From NCBI GenBank assembly GCA_018609045.1, contig JABAYK010000012.1:1-41282 (forward strand): DNA of 41,282 bases, in the 5' to 3' direction. The translations under genes were made by a program, and so were the position numbers. The notes beneath the pieces were generated by a model. That model was not told the DNA's origin. It was given only the letters and a program-made list of their open reading frames with translations, and made no database searches. Each line of letters starts with the position of its first letter. Position 1 is the stretch's first letter. Positions 18,435 to 26,710 of this stretch are shown in pieces. Origin of the DNA: Flavobacteriales bacterium. Lineage in GTDB: Bacteria > Bacteroidota > Bacteroidia > Flavobacteriales_G > Salibacteraceae.

Positions 18435-19336
18435 GGTTTTTTGATATGTTTTACTTCAACAGTTTGAAGTACTTCTTTGGTGGTTCGTTCAAACAAACAT
18501 AAAATTACCCCAACATTATCATCTGACCATGTTTCAGGAATTGTAAATGCAATTTCATCCTCAATTACTTCATTTATAGAGGCCCCGCCTGTAATAAGGT
18601 CTTTTCCCCAAGAAGTAGGTATTGCTTTTCTTAAAACATGATTGAATTCATAATTTTCTAAAATTAGAGTTTGTCCCCCATCATATTTTTTATGGTTTCC
18701 TAAAATTCCACTTTCATAAAAGAATGAAATTAAGTTGTAATTGGTAGGTAAGTCTTTATTGATTGTGAGAGTCGATAATAATCTAATAACTCTTGATTCT
18801 GTATTATAAATACTTGTTAGATCAAAACTAATAGAAGGGGAGTTTGATGAGCTTCCAGCCAAAGAATCTATTATTGTTGTCCATTGTGCCGGTTTTACAA
18901 CATAATTCCCAACAGCATATTGAGTTCTATTTATCATTCCATTGGGGTTTCCTTTTGCTGAGTTTCCAAATTCGTTATCGTATAAATCTCCATCTTCTGT
19001 GGTAAGATCTAGGGCAAATAGTGGGTTGAAAGCATCAGGCTCAGCAAAGTGTCCTGCGTGAACAGCTAATAAAGAAATATGGTTTGGGTAAGAAGTATAT
19101 AATTGCTCTGCGAGTTCTGCCGCTTGTGGACAATTACCACATTCGTGACCGGTGTAATCTTCTAGTAATATTCGTTTAACATTGTTATTAGATACTAAAA
19201 CTGTATCATTAAAATTTACATTAGTATTTGAGGTATCTACAACATTAACCTGAGGATAGGGTTGGTCTATTTTATCACAACTAATAAAAAATAAACCTCC
19301 TATGAATGCAGTAAGCAAAAATATTTTAGTCTTCAT
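18431..19336 (-). CDS. Omp28-related outer-membrane lipoprotein with thioredoxin-like CGNC motif
   Basis: A 301-residue predicted lipoprotein; the signal ends FFISC with Cys20 as lipidation site. Residues about 53-75 (KRILLEDYTGHECGNCPQAAE) resemble the start of a thioredoxin fold, with a CxxC pair at 66-69, typical of Omp28-related proteins. The second half (about 170-301) is a beta-rich domain ending in a TTKEVLQTVE segment. That half aligns by eye with the remnant gene at 21555-22163, so the two are paralogues. It lies 23 bases after the DUF6029 gene and overlaps the next gene by 4 bases. Its biochemical role is unproven. Confidence 0.82.
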   Translation of the reverse strand: MKTKIFLLTAFIGGLFFISCDKIDQPYPQVNVVDTSNTNVNFNDTVLVSNNNVKRILLEDYTGHECGNCPQAAELAEQLYTSYPNHISLLAVHAGHFAEPDAFNPLFALDLTTEDGDLYDNEFGNSAKGNPNGMINRTQYAVGNYVVKPAQWTTIIDSLAGSSSNSPSISFDLTSIYNTESRVIRLLSTLTINKDLPTNYNLISFFYESGILGNHKKYDGGQTLILENYEFNHVLRKAIPTSWGKDLITGGASINEVIEDEIAFTIPETWSDDNVGVILCLFERTTKEVLQTVEVKHIKKP

Positions 19337-19359
19337 AAATTTTATTTTATGTAAATATA

Positions 19360-21006
19360 TTAAAATGAACTTGTTATTGAAAGAGTAACCCCGTTGGATG
19401 CTGGAACGGTTCTACAAACTCCACCAACGCAAAAGATACCTGCTCTTTGCCTTCCATAACTTGCCATAATTCTAGTTCCACCTGTATTATATCCTGATGA
19501 AAAAATTGGGTAATGAAGTCTTTTTGATTCTACAGGATTACCATAATTGTATTGATCCATAAAGCTAAAAAACCAATGTGGTGCAAGAGAATATTCTGCA
19601 ACAAAAGTTGCCCAATTGCCTTGGTCTTGTTTTGTCCACATGTTTTGAAATTCAGTTCTTAAAGAATGTGTTTTGTTAAACTTATAAAGAAGGTCGATAA
19701 CAGCTATATCAACATAAAATGTTCCAGGTTTTCCTGCTAATTTCATCACATCGTTATTAAAAATAAAATTAAAATATGATGCTTTTAATTTAAACTCTTT
19801 GCTAAGTTTCCGAGTAACCTCGATATTAAAGTCTCTAAAAAATACTATATCTCCAGTAGAAAGGATATTAGTTTTATAGGCTTGTCTAGTTGTATTTAAA
19901 TCATCTATGGAAGTAGTATCTAATCCATTCGCGGCTGCATAATTTACCAATACCGAAGTTCCATATTTACCTCCATACCATGTTCCTTTTTTAAGCTTAT
20001 AAGTTAAATCTGCCTGAAACCCAACTTCTCCTGTAGGTTGAGTTGCATATGGATAAAGAGTTGCAGCCAAATTGTAGGTATGCTGTTTGGTTAATGCAGG
20101 TAGATAACTTATTAGTAAATTATTAATGTTTTCATTTCTATCAGACCTAAAGCTCATATTATCAATGTGCTTTGCAGAGAGGTTTAACCCAAAACCTCTA
20201 GTTGAGTATGAGGTGGAAATAAAAAATGCTTGTCCAGGTTTATAGATGAAATTATTATCAGCAGAAGGGTCGTTAGCTTTATAAACATATTCAGAAAAAA
20301 TTGAAAAATTTCCTCTTATTAGATTTAACCTTCCACCTGCAGCGGCCACATTTTCTGGTAAATTATAAGTTACGTTATCGTCTGCTTGATATTTGCTAAC
20401 AAAGCTAGAGCCTAAAATTACTTTAGTTTTCTTTTCAGCCAAGCCTTCAAAAGCTTCATTAAGGTTAAATTCGCCATCTATACCTCTCACAATTCCATTA
20501 CTTTGAGCAAAGAATAGCCGCTGTCTCCCTATCATTCCCTTTAAGTAAATTCCGGGTCTAACCTTGGCCTTAACCCTCATTCCTTCCATGGCATTATCTA
20601 CCCCTAAACCTCTTTCTTCGTAGCTTCTAAAAATAAGCCCACTGCCAAACTGTTCGTAAAAATTACCTGCTGTTATTTCTAATAAATCTCCTGAGTAGGT
20701 ACCGTATCTAAACGGAATTCCACTTCCGGCATAACCTGGATCAAAACCTTGCAGTACATTTTGGTAGGCTTCATATCTTAAGCCAGCTGTAAATTTATCT
20801 TTAGTATAAATAAGGTTTAAAAAACCATTCATTAAGACCTTTTCAGGAACAATAGGTGCGCCAATAATAGTATCTACAGAGTAAAATTGGGTTGTCATTT
20901 CAAAATTGCCATGAATTTCTCCTGGTAATTTATTGTTTTCTTGGGCTTTTAAAAACAAAAATTGGCTGCATAAAAATGCAGCCAATAGTAATTTTTTTAT
21001 TTTCAA
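19360..21006 (-). CDS. DUF6029 family outer-membrane protein
   Basis: A 548-residue exported protein with a signal peptide (KIKKLLLAAFLCSQFLFLKAQ). Most of the sequence is alternating-pattern beta strands with many aromatics and Gly/Asn turns, consistent with a large outer-membrane barrel. The LEITAGNFYEQFGSGLIFRSYEERGLG segment near residue 110 is what I associate with DUF6029; this is from memory. The mature protein has only two cysteines, C526 and C531 (CVGGVC), 18 residues from a C-terminus ending SITSSF. The start is TTG at 21006, and a stop lies six codons upstream with no ATG between. It sits between the TlpA-like gene (21 bases) and the Omp28-like gene (23 bases). Function unknown. 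Confidence 0.75.
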   Translation of the reverse strand: MKIKKLLLAAFLCSQFLFLKAQENNKLPGEIHGNFEMTTQFYSVDTIIGAPIVPEKVLMNGFLNLIYTKDKFTAGLRYEAYQNVLQGFDPGYAGSGIPFRYGTYSGDLLEITAGNFYEQFGSGLIFRSYEERGLGVDNAMEGMRVKAKVRPGIYLKGMIGRQRLFFAQSNGIVRGIDGEFNLNEAFEGLAEKKTKVILGSSFVSKYQADDNVTYNLPENVAAAGGRLNLIRGNFSIFSEYVYKANDPSADNNFIYKPGQAFFISTSYSTRGFGLNLSAKHIDNMSFRSDRNENINNLLISYLPALTKQHTYNLAATLYPYATQPTGEVGFQADLTYKLKKGTWYGGKYGTSVLVNYAAANGLDTTSIDDLNTTRQAYKTNILSTGDIVFFRDFNIEVTRKLSKEFKLKASYFNFIFNNDVMKLAGKPGTFYVDIAVIDLLYKFNKTHSLRTEFQNMWTKQDQGNWATFVAEYSLAPHWFFSFMDQYNYGNPVESKRLHYPIFSSGYNTGGTRIMASYGRQRAGIFCVGGVCRTVPASNGVTLSITSSF

Positions 21007-21027
21007 TTTGTTAGATTTTGGTTAATT

Positions 21028-21543
21028 TCAATGTGAGTCTATTTTTTCACCTGATGATAACTTCTTTACCAAATCGTAAAGTTCATATTCATCTCCTTCT
21101 GAGTATGAATTATGCTGCCAAACAATTTGATTGTTGCCATCAACTAAAAAGGTGTGAGGAACATTATTAACGTTCATCAACCTTTTAAAATCTCCATTTG
21201 GGTCTAACAAAACTTGATAGTCCCAAGCTTGCCCGTCAACATAAGGCTTAACCTTTTGCATATTTCTTGCATCATCAATTGAAACAGCTATAATTTTAAC
21301 TCCTGTTTCTTCTTGCCAATCAACATACTCTTCGGCAATATTATTAAGTTCACGTTTGCAGGGGCTACACCAAGTTGCCCAAAAGCTTATTATTATTGGC
21401 TTTCCTTCGTTATCAATATCCCCCGTGTTAAAGTTATTTCCAAATAGGTCTTTAACATCAACAGATGGAATTTCTCTTCCTCCATCTTGTGCAAATATTG
21501 GAAATGAAAACGCAATAAATAAACTAAAAATTAAGACTTTCAT
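21028..21543 (-). CDS. TlpA-like periplasmic thioredoxin
   Basis: A 171-residue exported thioredoxin-fold protein of the TlpA/ResA type, which usually reduces or exchanges disulfides outside the cytoplasm. A signal peptide ends near FAQ (residue 19). The active site WCSPC is at 58-62 within FWATWCSPCKRE. A cis-Pro segment is visible in NNVPHTFLVD. It lacks the extra N-terminal domain of AhpC/TSA proteins. It lies 11 bases downstream of the broken T9SS gene and 21 bases before DUF6029. The context points to a partner among the cysteine-containing envelope proteins of the same operon. Family secure, substrate unknown. Confidence 0.9.
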   Translation of the reverse strand: MKVLIFSLFIAFSFPIFAQDGGREIPSVDVKDLFGNNFNTGDIDNEGKPIIISFWATWCSPCKRELNNIAEEYVDWQEETGVKIIAVSIDDARNMQKVKPYVDGQAWDYQVLLDPNGDFKRLMNVNNVPHTFLVDGNNQIVWQHNSYSEGDEYELYDLVKKLSSGEKIDSH

Positions 21544-21554
21544 GAATTATTGAT

Positions 21555-22252
21555 TTATTCTGTAATGGTAATTTTCTTAGAAATTAATTCTCCATCAACC
21601 ATAACATTGATTAAGTAAACTCCATAGTCAAAATTCTTACCATTAATATCAAAAAGATGTTTTCCAACTGACAAAGTGCCTAATTCTTCTTGAAAAACAA
21701 CTTTTCCTGTTAAATCAATGATAGAAATATTTGTATTAGCAGCTTTTTCAATGTTTAATTCAATTAAACCTTCGTTATTAAGAGGGTTTGGATATACACT
21801 TAAAGAATTTGAATTAGAGATTTCATTTTTTACTGATGTTACATTAGTAGCTTCCATAGATTGAAATACTTCTTTTGTAGTTAAGTCTTGAACCCATGCA
21901 ATAACTGTTAAATTGTTGAAATCCTCTATTGAGTGCTCTGTAGCATGATTTATCCTTTGAGCTGCACTTCCATCAGAAGGTAATCTATAATCTCCTTGAA
22001 AAGTAAAATCTTTGGTAAAAGTTTTGGTGTTTCCTGCTTGTAAACCACCATTTAATAATTCTCCATTTTCATCTGGAAGCATTTTCTTAACAACGTAAAT
22101 AAATTCGGTCTCACCATTTGTTTTTACATTTTTTACTGTTTTCTTTTCCAAAATAGCAACCATCAATCAAAGTCTTCAGAATAAATAGTTGTTTGGCCAA
22201 TTGAAGTTAGACCAATAATTGCTGCAAATACTGCTAGTAATAGTTTTTTCAT
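21555..22252 (-). pseudogene. Broken Omp28-like protein with T9SS C-terminal sorting domain
   Basis: Two pieces are visible. The first, from ATG 22252, is a 29-codon frame giving a signal peptide (MKKLLLAVFAAIIGLTSIGQ) followed by TTIYSEDFD, then TGA (22165-22163). The second is in another frame, starting at ATG 22163 (TGATG overlap) and running to 21555: VAILEKKTVKNV..., then a domain ending TTKEVFQSMEATN, then a type A sorting domain (VYPNPLNNEG... GVYLINVMVDGE... KKITITE). Compared with the intact Omp28-like paralogue at 18431-19336, the second piece corresponds to its C-terminal third only; the CxxC half is missing. A deletion with frame loss is the simplest reading. A translationally coupled mini-ORF, or an assembly error, is possible. 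Confidence 0.65.
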
Positions 22253-22336
22253 ATCAAATAATTAGTGGGGGCTAATATATCCAATTAATTTGCATTTTTT
22301 AAGGTAATGTTAAAAAATGTGTATTCTCAATTTTTG

Positions 22337-22344
22337 TAGCTTTG
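22337..22344 (+). promoter_or_regulatory. Candidate -7 element of the T9SS cargo gene
   Basis: TAGCTTTG fits TAnnTTTG exactly and ends 17 bases before ATG 22362. It supports 22362 as start over the in-frame ATG 22317, which would lie upstream of the promoter. Confidence 0.45.
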
Positions 22345-22361
22345 TTTTACTAAAATTTATT

Positions 22362-23069
22362 ATGAAAAAAAGTTACCTTATTTTGATGATTTTTGCTTCT
22401 TTCAGCTTAACATCAATTTCTCAAAATATTTCTTCTTCAAATTATCCTGATACTATTATAGGAAAGTATACCGAAGGAATTATTGATGAACATTTAATAA
22501 TTACGAACACAGGCAGTGCAAGTATGTCTATGCATGTTTACAGAAACACCATTGATATGCCAGGAAATACAGTAAATTATTATTGTTGGGGGCCTAATTG
22601 CTTTCCACCTACAACGAGCCTTTCTACAGACCCAGTTTTTTTAGGTTCAGGAAAAAGTGATAGTTCATTTGTTGCCTATCTTGAGCCAAACCAAGAAGAA
22701 GGAATTACATTAGTAGAGTTTAGTTTTTTCGATGAATTAGGATCTGGAGATTCACTAAAGTTGAACTTAGTATTTAAAACAGTTCCACCTCCAATTTCAG
22801 TTTGGGAGCTTGAAAAACAAAATAATCTGAATTCAATTTATCCTAACCCTGCTAAAGATTTAGCCTTTATGAGATATGACGTTTCATCAGGTGTAAATGC
22901 GAATCTTGAGATTTATGATTTAGTGGGTAAAAAAGTAAAAAGCTTAAACCTTACAAATGGGTCTAACAATTTACTTTTTTCAGTTAATGAGTTTGAATCT
23001 GGTATTTACTTGTGTAACTTGGTAATTGATGGAAAAATTATTGATACTGAAAAACTAGTTGTGCAGTAA
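22362..23069 (+). CDS. Secreted protein with T9SS type A C-terminal sorting domain
   Basis: A 235-residue exported protein. The signal peptide is MKKSYLILMIFASFSLTSISQ. The middle domain (about 25-145) is beta-rich, with a conserved-looking YYCWGPNCFPP segment containing the Cys75-x4-Cys80 pair; I recognise similar segments in other Bacteroidota T9SS cargo proteins but know no function. The C-terminal sorting domain covers about 155-235, with IYPNPAKD, LEIYDLVGKKV and ESGIYLCNLVIDGK motifs. An in-frame ATG at 22317 adds 15 residues before the signal and was rejected. It stands alone, between the divergent broken gene and convergent cobB. The product is probably exported through the translocon whose barrel, SprA, is encoded at 26711. 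Confidence 0.82.
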   Translation: MKKSYLILMIFASFSLTSISQNISSSNYPDTIIGKYTEGIIDEHLIITNTGSASMSMHVYRNTIDMPGNTVNYYCWGPNCFPPTTSLSTDPVFLGSGKSDSSFVAYLEPNQEEGITLVEFSFFDELGSGDSLKLNLVFKTVPPPISVWELEKQNNLNSIYPNPAKDLAFMRYDVSSGVNANLEIYDLVGKKVKSLNLTNGSNNLLFSVNEFESGIYLCNLVIDGKIIDTEKLVVQ

Positions 23070-23072
23070 TTT

Positions 23073-23765
23073 TTACTTGCTCAGTAACATTTTTGAAAGC
23101 CGGGGTAAACCAACTCCGGCTTTTTCTTTTATTTGGGTTACATCTTTTTCTATTGATAAATCTATATTGCCAGGATCAACAAAATAAAGTTTTGCATTTG
23201 GTTTTGCATAATTAATTAGGCCAGCAGCAGGGTAAACTTGAAGGCTAGTTCCAATAATAATTATGATATCAGCTCTAACCATTAATAAAATAGCATCATC
23301 CATTTTGGGCACCGGTTCACCAAACCAAACAACATGAGGCCTAAGTTGAGAGCCTTTTTCGCATAAATCACCTTGTTTTAATTCCCATCCTTCAATTGGA
23401 TAAACTAACGAAGAATCTATTGAGCTTTGGCTTTTAATTATTTCTCCATGCAAATGCAAAACGTTTTTTGAACCTGCACGTTCATGTAAATCATCAATGT
23501 TTTGGGTAATAACATTTACTTGGTATTTTTCTTCTAAATCAACACAAGAATAATGAGCTTTATTTGGTTTGGTCTCCAGTATTTGTTTTCTTCTTTCATT
23601 ATAAAACTTCAAAACCATTTTATAATTAGCCTTCCATGCTTCGGGGGTGGCTACTTCATAAACATTGTAATTTTCCCAAAGACCTCCTGAGTCTCTAAAT
23701 GTTTTTAAACCGCTTTCAGCACTCATTCCTGCTCCAGAAAAAATCACTAATCTTTCCACTTTCAA
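23073..23765 (-). CDS. cobB: NAD-dependent protein deacylase, sirtuin (CobB-like)
   Basis: Sirtuins use NAD to remove acyl groups from protein lysines in the cytoplasm. This 230-residue protein has GAGMSAESG at 11-19, TQNID at 87-91, catalytic His106 in HLHGE, RPHVVWFGE at 142-150 and GTSLQVYPA at 172-180. Tyr55 and Arg58 (FYNERR) match the class III motif linked to succinyl/malonyl-lysine specificity. It has only two cysteines (74 and 135), so the usual four-Cys zinc site is absent. The start is TTG 23765 or GTG 23759; no in-frame ATG exists before the upstream stop at 23775-23777. It is divergent from maeB and converges on the T9SS gene, with 3 bases between stops. Confidence 0.93.
   Translation of the reverse strand: MKVERLVIFSGAGMSAESGLKTFRDSGGLWENYNVYEVATPEAWKANYKMVLKFYNERRKQILETKPNKAHYSCVDLEEKYQVNVITQNIDDLHERAGSKNVLHLHGEIIKSQSSIDSSLVYPIEGWELKQGDLCEKGSQLRPHVVWFGEPVPKMDDAILLMVRADIIIIIGTSLQVYPAAGLINYAKPNAKLYFVDPGNIDLSIEKDVTQIKEKAGVGLPRLSKMLLSK
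23096..23130 (+). terminator. Plus-strand terminator of the T9SS cargo gene, inside the 3' end of cobB
   Basis: An 8-bp perfect stem AAAGCCGG (23096-23103) with CCGGCTTT (23116-23123) extends inward by a G-T and a G-C pair. It is followed by TTTTTCTTTT to 23130. It lies 27 bases past the plus-strand stop and entirely within cobB coding sequence. Confidence 0.8.
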
Positions 23766-23800
23766 TTCTAAATTTTAGAAGCTTACCCTATAATAAGTGT

Positions 23801-23808
23801 TAATTTTG
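23801..23808 (+). promoter_or_regulatory. Candidate -7 element of the maeB-ruvA-sprA unit
   Basis: TAATTTTG fits TAnnTTTG exactly and ends 17 bases before the maeB ATG, in the 60-base divergent gap with cobB. No clear -33 TTG was found at the usual distance. Confidence 0.45.
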
Positions 23809-23825
23809 GCGCAAACTCCATATTA

Positions 23826-26096
23826 ATGGTAAAAGTAAGAAAACAAGAAGCATTAGATTATCACTCTCAAGGAAGACCAGGTAAAATTGAGGTTATTCCA
23901 TCAAAACCTTATTCGTCTCAAAGAGATTTGTCATTGGCATATTCTCCGGGTGTTGCAGAGCCGTGTTTAAGAATTGCCGAAAATCCTGAGGATGTATATA
24001 AATATACTGCAAAAGGAAATTTAGTAGCGGTAATTTCAAATGGCACAGCGGTACTTGGTTTAGGAAATATTGGAGCAGAGGCCTCTAAACCTGTTATGGA
24101 AGGAAAGGCATTACTTTTTAAAATTTTTGCAGATATAGATGTATTTGATATTGAAGTTGATACAACAGATACCGAAGAGTTTATTAAAACTGTAAAGAAT
24201 ATCGCTACAACTTTTGGAGGTATAAACCTTGAAGATATAAAAGCTCCAGAAGCCTTTGAAATCGAAAGAAGGTTAAAAGAGGAATTAAACATTCCTGTTA
24301 TGCACGATGATCAGCATGGAACAGCAATTATTTCTAGTGCCGGGTTGTTAAATGCACTTGAAATTTCCGGAAAAAAAATTGAGGATGTAAAAATTGTTAT
24401 TAGTGGGGCAGGAGCATCTGCAATTTCTTGTGCAAAGCTGTATTTGTCTTTAGGCGTTAGACAAACCAACATAATTATGGTAGATAGTAAGGGTGTAATT
24501 AAGCCTTCAAGAGAGAAGCTACCTGAATCTAAGTTACTTTTTGCTAACGAAGTAAAAGCAAATACCTTGAGTGAGGCTCTTGAGGGAGCAGATATGCTTT
24601 TAGGCCTCTCAAGGGGTGGTTTGGTTAATAAAGAAATGGTAAAAAAGATGGGCCCACACCCAATTATTTTTGCTTTAGCGAATCCTGACCCTGAAATTTC
24701 ATACAAAGATGCAACCGATGCTAGGCCTGATGCTTTAATAGCTACAGGTAGGTCGGATCATCCAAATCAGGTTAACAATGTATTAGGTTTTCCATTTATT
24801 TTTAGAGGGGCACTTGATGTGAGAGCTACTTCTATTAACGAAGAAATGAAATTAGCAGCGGTAAAAGCAATTGCCTCCTTAGCAAAAGAAACCGTTCCCG
24901 AAGAAGTTAACCTTGCCTACAACGAGAAAAACTTAACCTTCGGAAAAGAATATTTTATACCAAAACCACTTGATTTTAGATTAATTACTGCGGTTGCTCC
25001 AGCAGTGGCAAAAGCCGCTATGGATTCGGGCGTGGCTAAAATTCAAATCACCAATTGGAATGCTTACAAAGAAGAGCTAAGCAAGAGAATAGGTATGGAT
25101 GATAAAATGGTTAAGAGCATTATGCAAAGAGCCAAGAAAGACCCCAAGAGAGTTGTTTTTGCTGAAGCAGATAATTTTAAAACTTTAAAGGCTGCACAAA
25201 TTGTAAAAGATGAGGGAATCGCAAAGCCAATTTTGCTAGGCAAGAAAAAAGTTATTGAGGCTCTTATTGAACAATATCAGCTAGATTTATCTGATATTCC
25301 AATTTTTGATCCTAGAAGCAAAGCCGAAGAGGCAAGAAGAAATAAATTTGGTAAGTTTTATTACGAAAAAAGACAAAGACGAGGAGTTACATTATCTGAA
25401 GCTACCAAAATGATGCGTGAGCGAAATTACTTTGGCTCTGCCATGGTTAAATTAGGCGAAGCAGATGCACTTGTCTCTGGTTTAACAAGAAATTATCCTG
25501 ATACTTTAAGGCCTGCTTTACAAATTATTGGTAAGCAAGATGGATTAAATAAAATTGCAGGAATGTACGTTCTTATTACCAAAAAAGGACCATTATTCCT
25601 TGCAGATACTACAATAAACTATAATCCAACTGCCGAAGAATTGGTAGAAATTACCCTGCTTACAGCGCAGGCAGTAGAAAGGTTTAAAATAAAGCCTCGA
25701 ATTGCAATGCTTTCTTACTCAAACTTTGGCTCTAGCCAGGGAGAAGAAGCTGCTAAAATTGCCAAAGCGGCAGATATATTACACCAAGACCATCCTAAAC
25801 TAATTGTTGATGGTGAATTACAAGCAAATTTTGCACTGAATAAATCTCTTTTACAAGAAATTTTTCCATTTACAGTTTTGTCAAAAACTGGGGTAAATAC
25901 ACTAATTTTTCCAAATTTGTCGGCTGGTAATATTGCTTATAAATTAATTCAAGAAATGGGATCGTCAGATTCTATTGGCCCAGTATTATTAGGAATGAAA
26001 AAACCTGTACATGTTTTACAACTTGGCAGCTCTGTAAGAGAAATTGTTAATATGATTGCCATTGCCGTGGTTGATGCACAAACAAGAGAAAAATGA
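23826..26096 (+). CDS. maeB: NADP-dependent malic enzyme with C-terminal phosphotransacetylase-like domain
   Basis: MaeB oxidatively decarboxylates malate to pyruvate, typically with NADP, in the cytoplasm. At 756 residues it has the hybrid architecture. The malic enzyme N-terminal domain includes LAYSPGVAEPC and GTAVLGLGNIG. The NAD(P)-binding domain carries the DDQHGTA motif and GAGASA. From about residue 425 comes a phosphate acetyl/butyryltransferase-like domain (VVFAEADNFKTLKAA, GSAMVKLGEADALVSG, GSSQGEEAAKIAKAA). In studied MaeB the latter is regulatory (acetyl-CoA binding) rather than catalytic. The stop overlaps the ruvA start (ATGA). Confidence 0.96.
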   Translation: MVKVRKQEALDYHSQGRPGKIEVIPSKPYSSQRDLSLAYSPGVAEPCLRIAENPEDVYKYTAKGNLVAVISNGTAVLGLGNIGAEASKPVMEGKALLFKIFADIDVFDIEVDTTDTEEFIKTVKNIATTFGGINLEDIKAPEAFEIERRLKEELNIPVMHDDQHGTAIISSAGLLNALEISGKKIEDVKIVISGAGASAISCAKLYLSLGVRQTNIIMVDSKGVIKPSREKLPESKLLFANEVKANTLSEALEGADMLLGLSRGGLVNKEMVKKMGPHPIIFALANPDPEISYKDATDARPDALIATGRSDHPNQVNNVLGFPFIFRGALDVRATSINEEMKLAAVKAIASLAKETVPEEVNLAYNEKNLTFGKEYFIPKPLDFRLITAVAPAVAKAAMDSGVAKIQITNWNAYKEELSKRIGMDDKMVKSIMQRAKKDPKRVVFAEADNFKTLKAAQIVKDEGIAKPILLGKKKVIEALIEQYQLDLSDIPIFDPRSKAEEARRNKFGKFYYEKRQRRGVTLSEATKMMRERNYFGSAMVKLGEADALVSGLTRNYPDTLRPALQIIGKQDGLNKIAGMYVLITKKGPLFLADTTINYNPTAEELVEITLLTAQAVERFKIKPRIAMLSYSNFGSSQGEEAAKIAKAADILHQDHPKLIVDGELQANFALNKSLLQEIFPFTVLSKTGVNTLIFPNLSAGNIAYKLIQEMGSSDSIGPVLLGMKKPVHVLQLGSSVREIVNMIAIAVVDAQTREK

Positions 26097-26695
26097 TTGA
26101 ATTTTTAAGCGGAAGAATGGTTGAAAAGGCTCCTACTCATGTGGTGCTAGATTGCAATGGCGTTGGATATTTAGTAAACATATCGTTGTTTACTTTTGAG
26201 CAACTCCCTAAAGACGAAAACTGTAAACTAATTATTCATTATGCAGTTTCAGTAGATGTTAGAAGTGGCGCTAGTAACCATGTGCTATATGGTTTTACTT
26301 CTGCCATTGAGAGAACATTTTTTAGGTTATTAATTACAATTTCAGGCATTAGTGCTTCAACTGCCAGAATGGTTTTATCCTCGTTAAGTCCGTCTGATAT
26401 TCAAAATGCTATTTTGTTAGAAAACGTTGGGGCGTTTAAATCAATCAAAGGAATTGGACCTAAAATGGCTCAAAAAATTGTTACCGATTTAAAAGATAAA
26501 ATTGACAAGGTTGATGAAACTTCTCAAATATCAACTTTTCTAAACAATACAAATCAAAGTGAGGCGTTATCTGCCTTAATTGCTTTAGGCTTCGATAGAA
26601 ATAAATCAAGAAAAACTATTTCTAAAATTATTGAAACCGAAGGTGCCGAAATGAGTGTAGAACAATTAATAAAATTGGCGTTAAAGCAGTTGTAG
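26093..26695 (+). CDS. ruvA: Holliday junction branch migration complex subunit RuvA
   Basis: RuvA tetramers bind Holliday junctions and load RuvB. This 200-residue protein has the N-terminal OB-fold (MIEFLSGRMVEKAPTHVVLD, GVGYLVNIS). Two helix-hairpin-helix motifs follow (LLITISGISASTARMVL and FKSIKGIGPKMAQKIV). The short C-terminal domain III that contacts RuvB includes EALSALIALGFDRNKSRKTI. It is translationally coupled to maeB by a 4-base ATGA overlap and lies 15 bases upstream of sprA, in the same reading frame. Normal length, no damage. Confidence 0.97.
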   Translation: MIEFLSGRMVEKAPTHVVLDCNGVGYLVNISLFTFEQLPKDENCKLIIHYAVSVDVRSGASNHVLYGFTSAIERTFFRLLITISGISASTARMVLSSLSPSDIQNAILLENVGAFKSIKGIGPKMAQKIVTDLKDKIDKVDETSQISTFLNNTNQSEALSALIALGFDRNKSRKTISKIIETEGAEMSVEQLIKLALKQL

Positions 26696-26710
26696 AAAGG
26701 TAGTTTTATT

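Noticed and set aside
22317-22361. Upstream ATG extending the T9SS cargo protein by 15 residues
   Set aside because: It would put a hydrophobic non-signal extension before a clear signal peptide and lies upstream of the -7 element at 22337.
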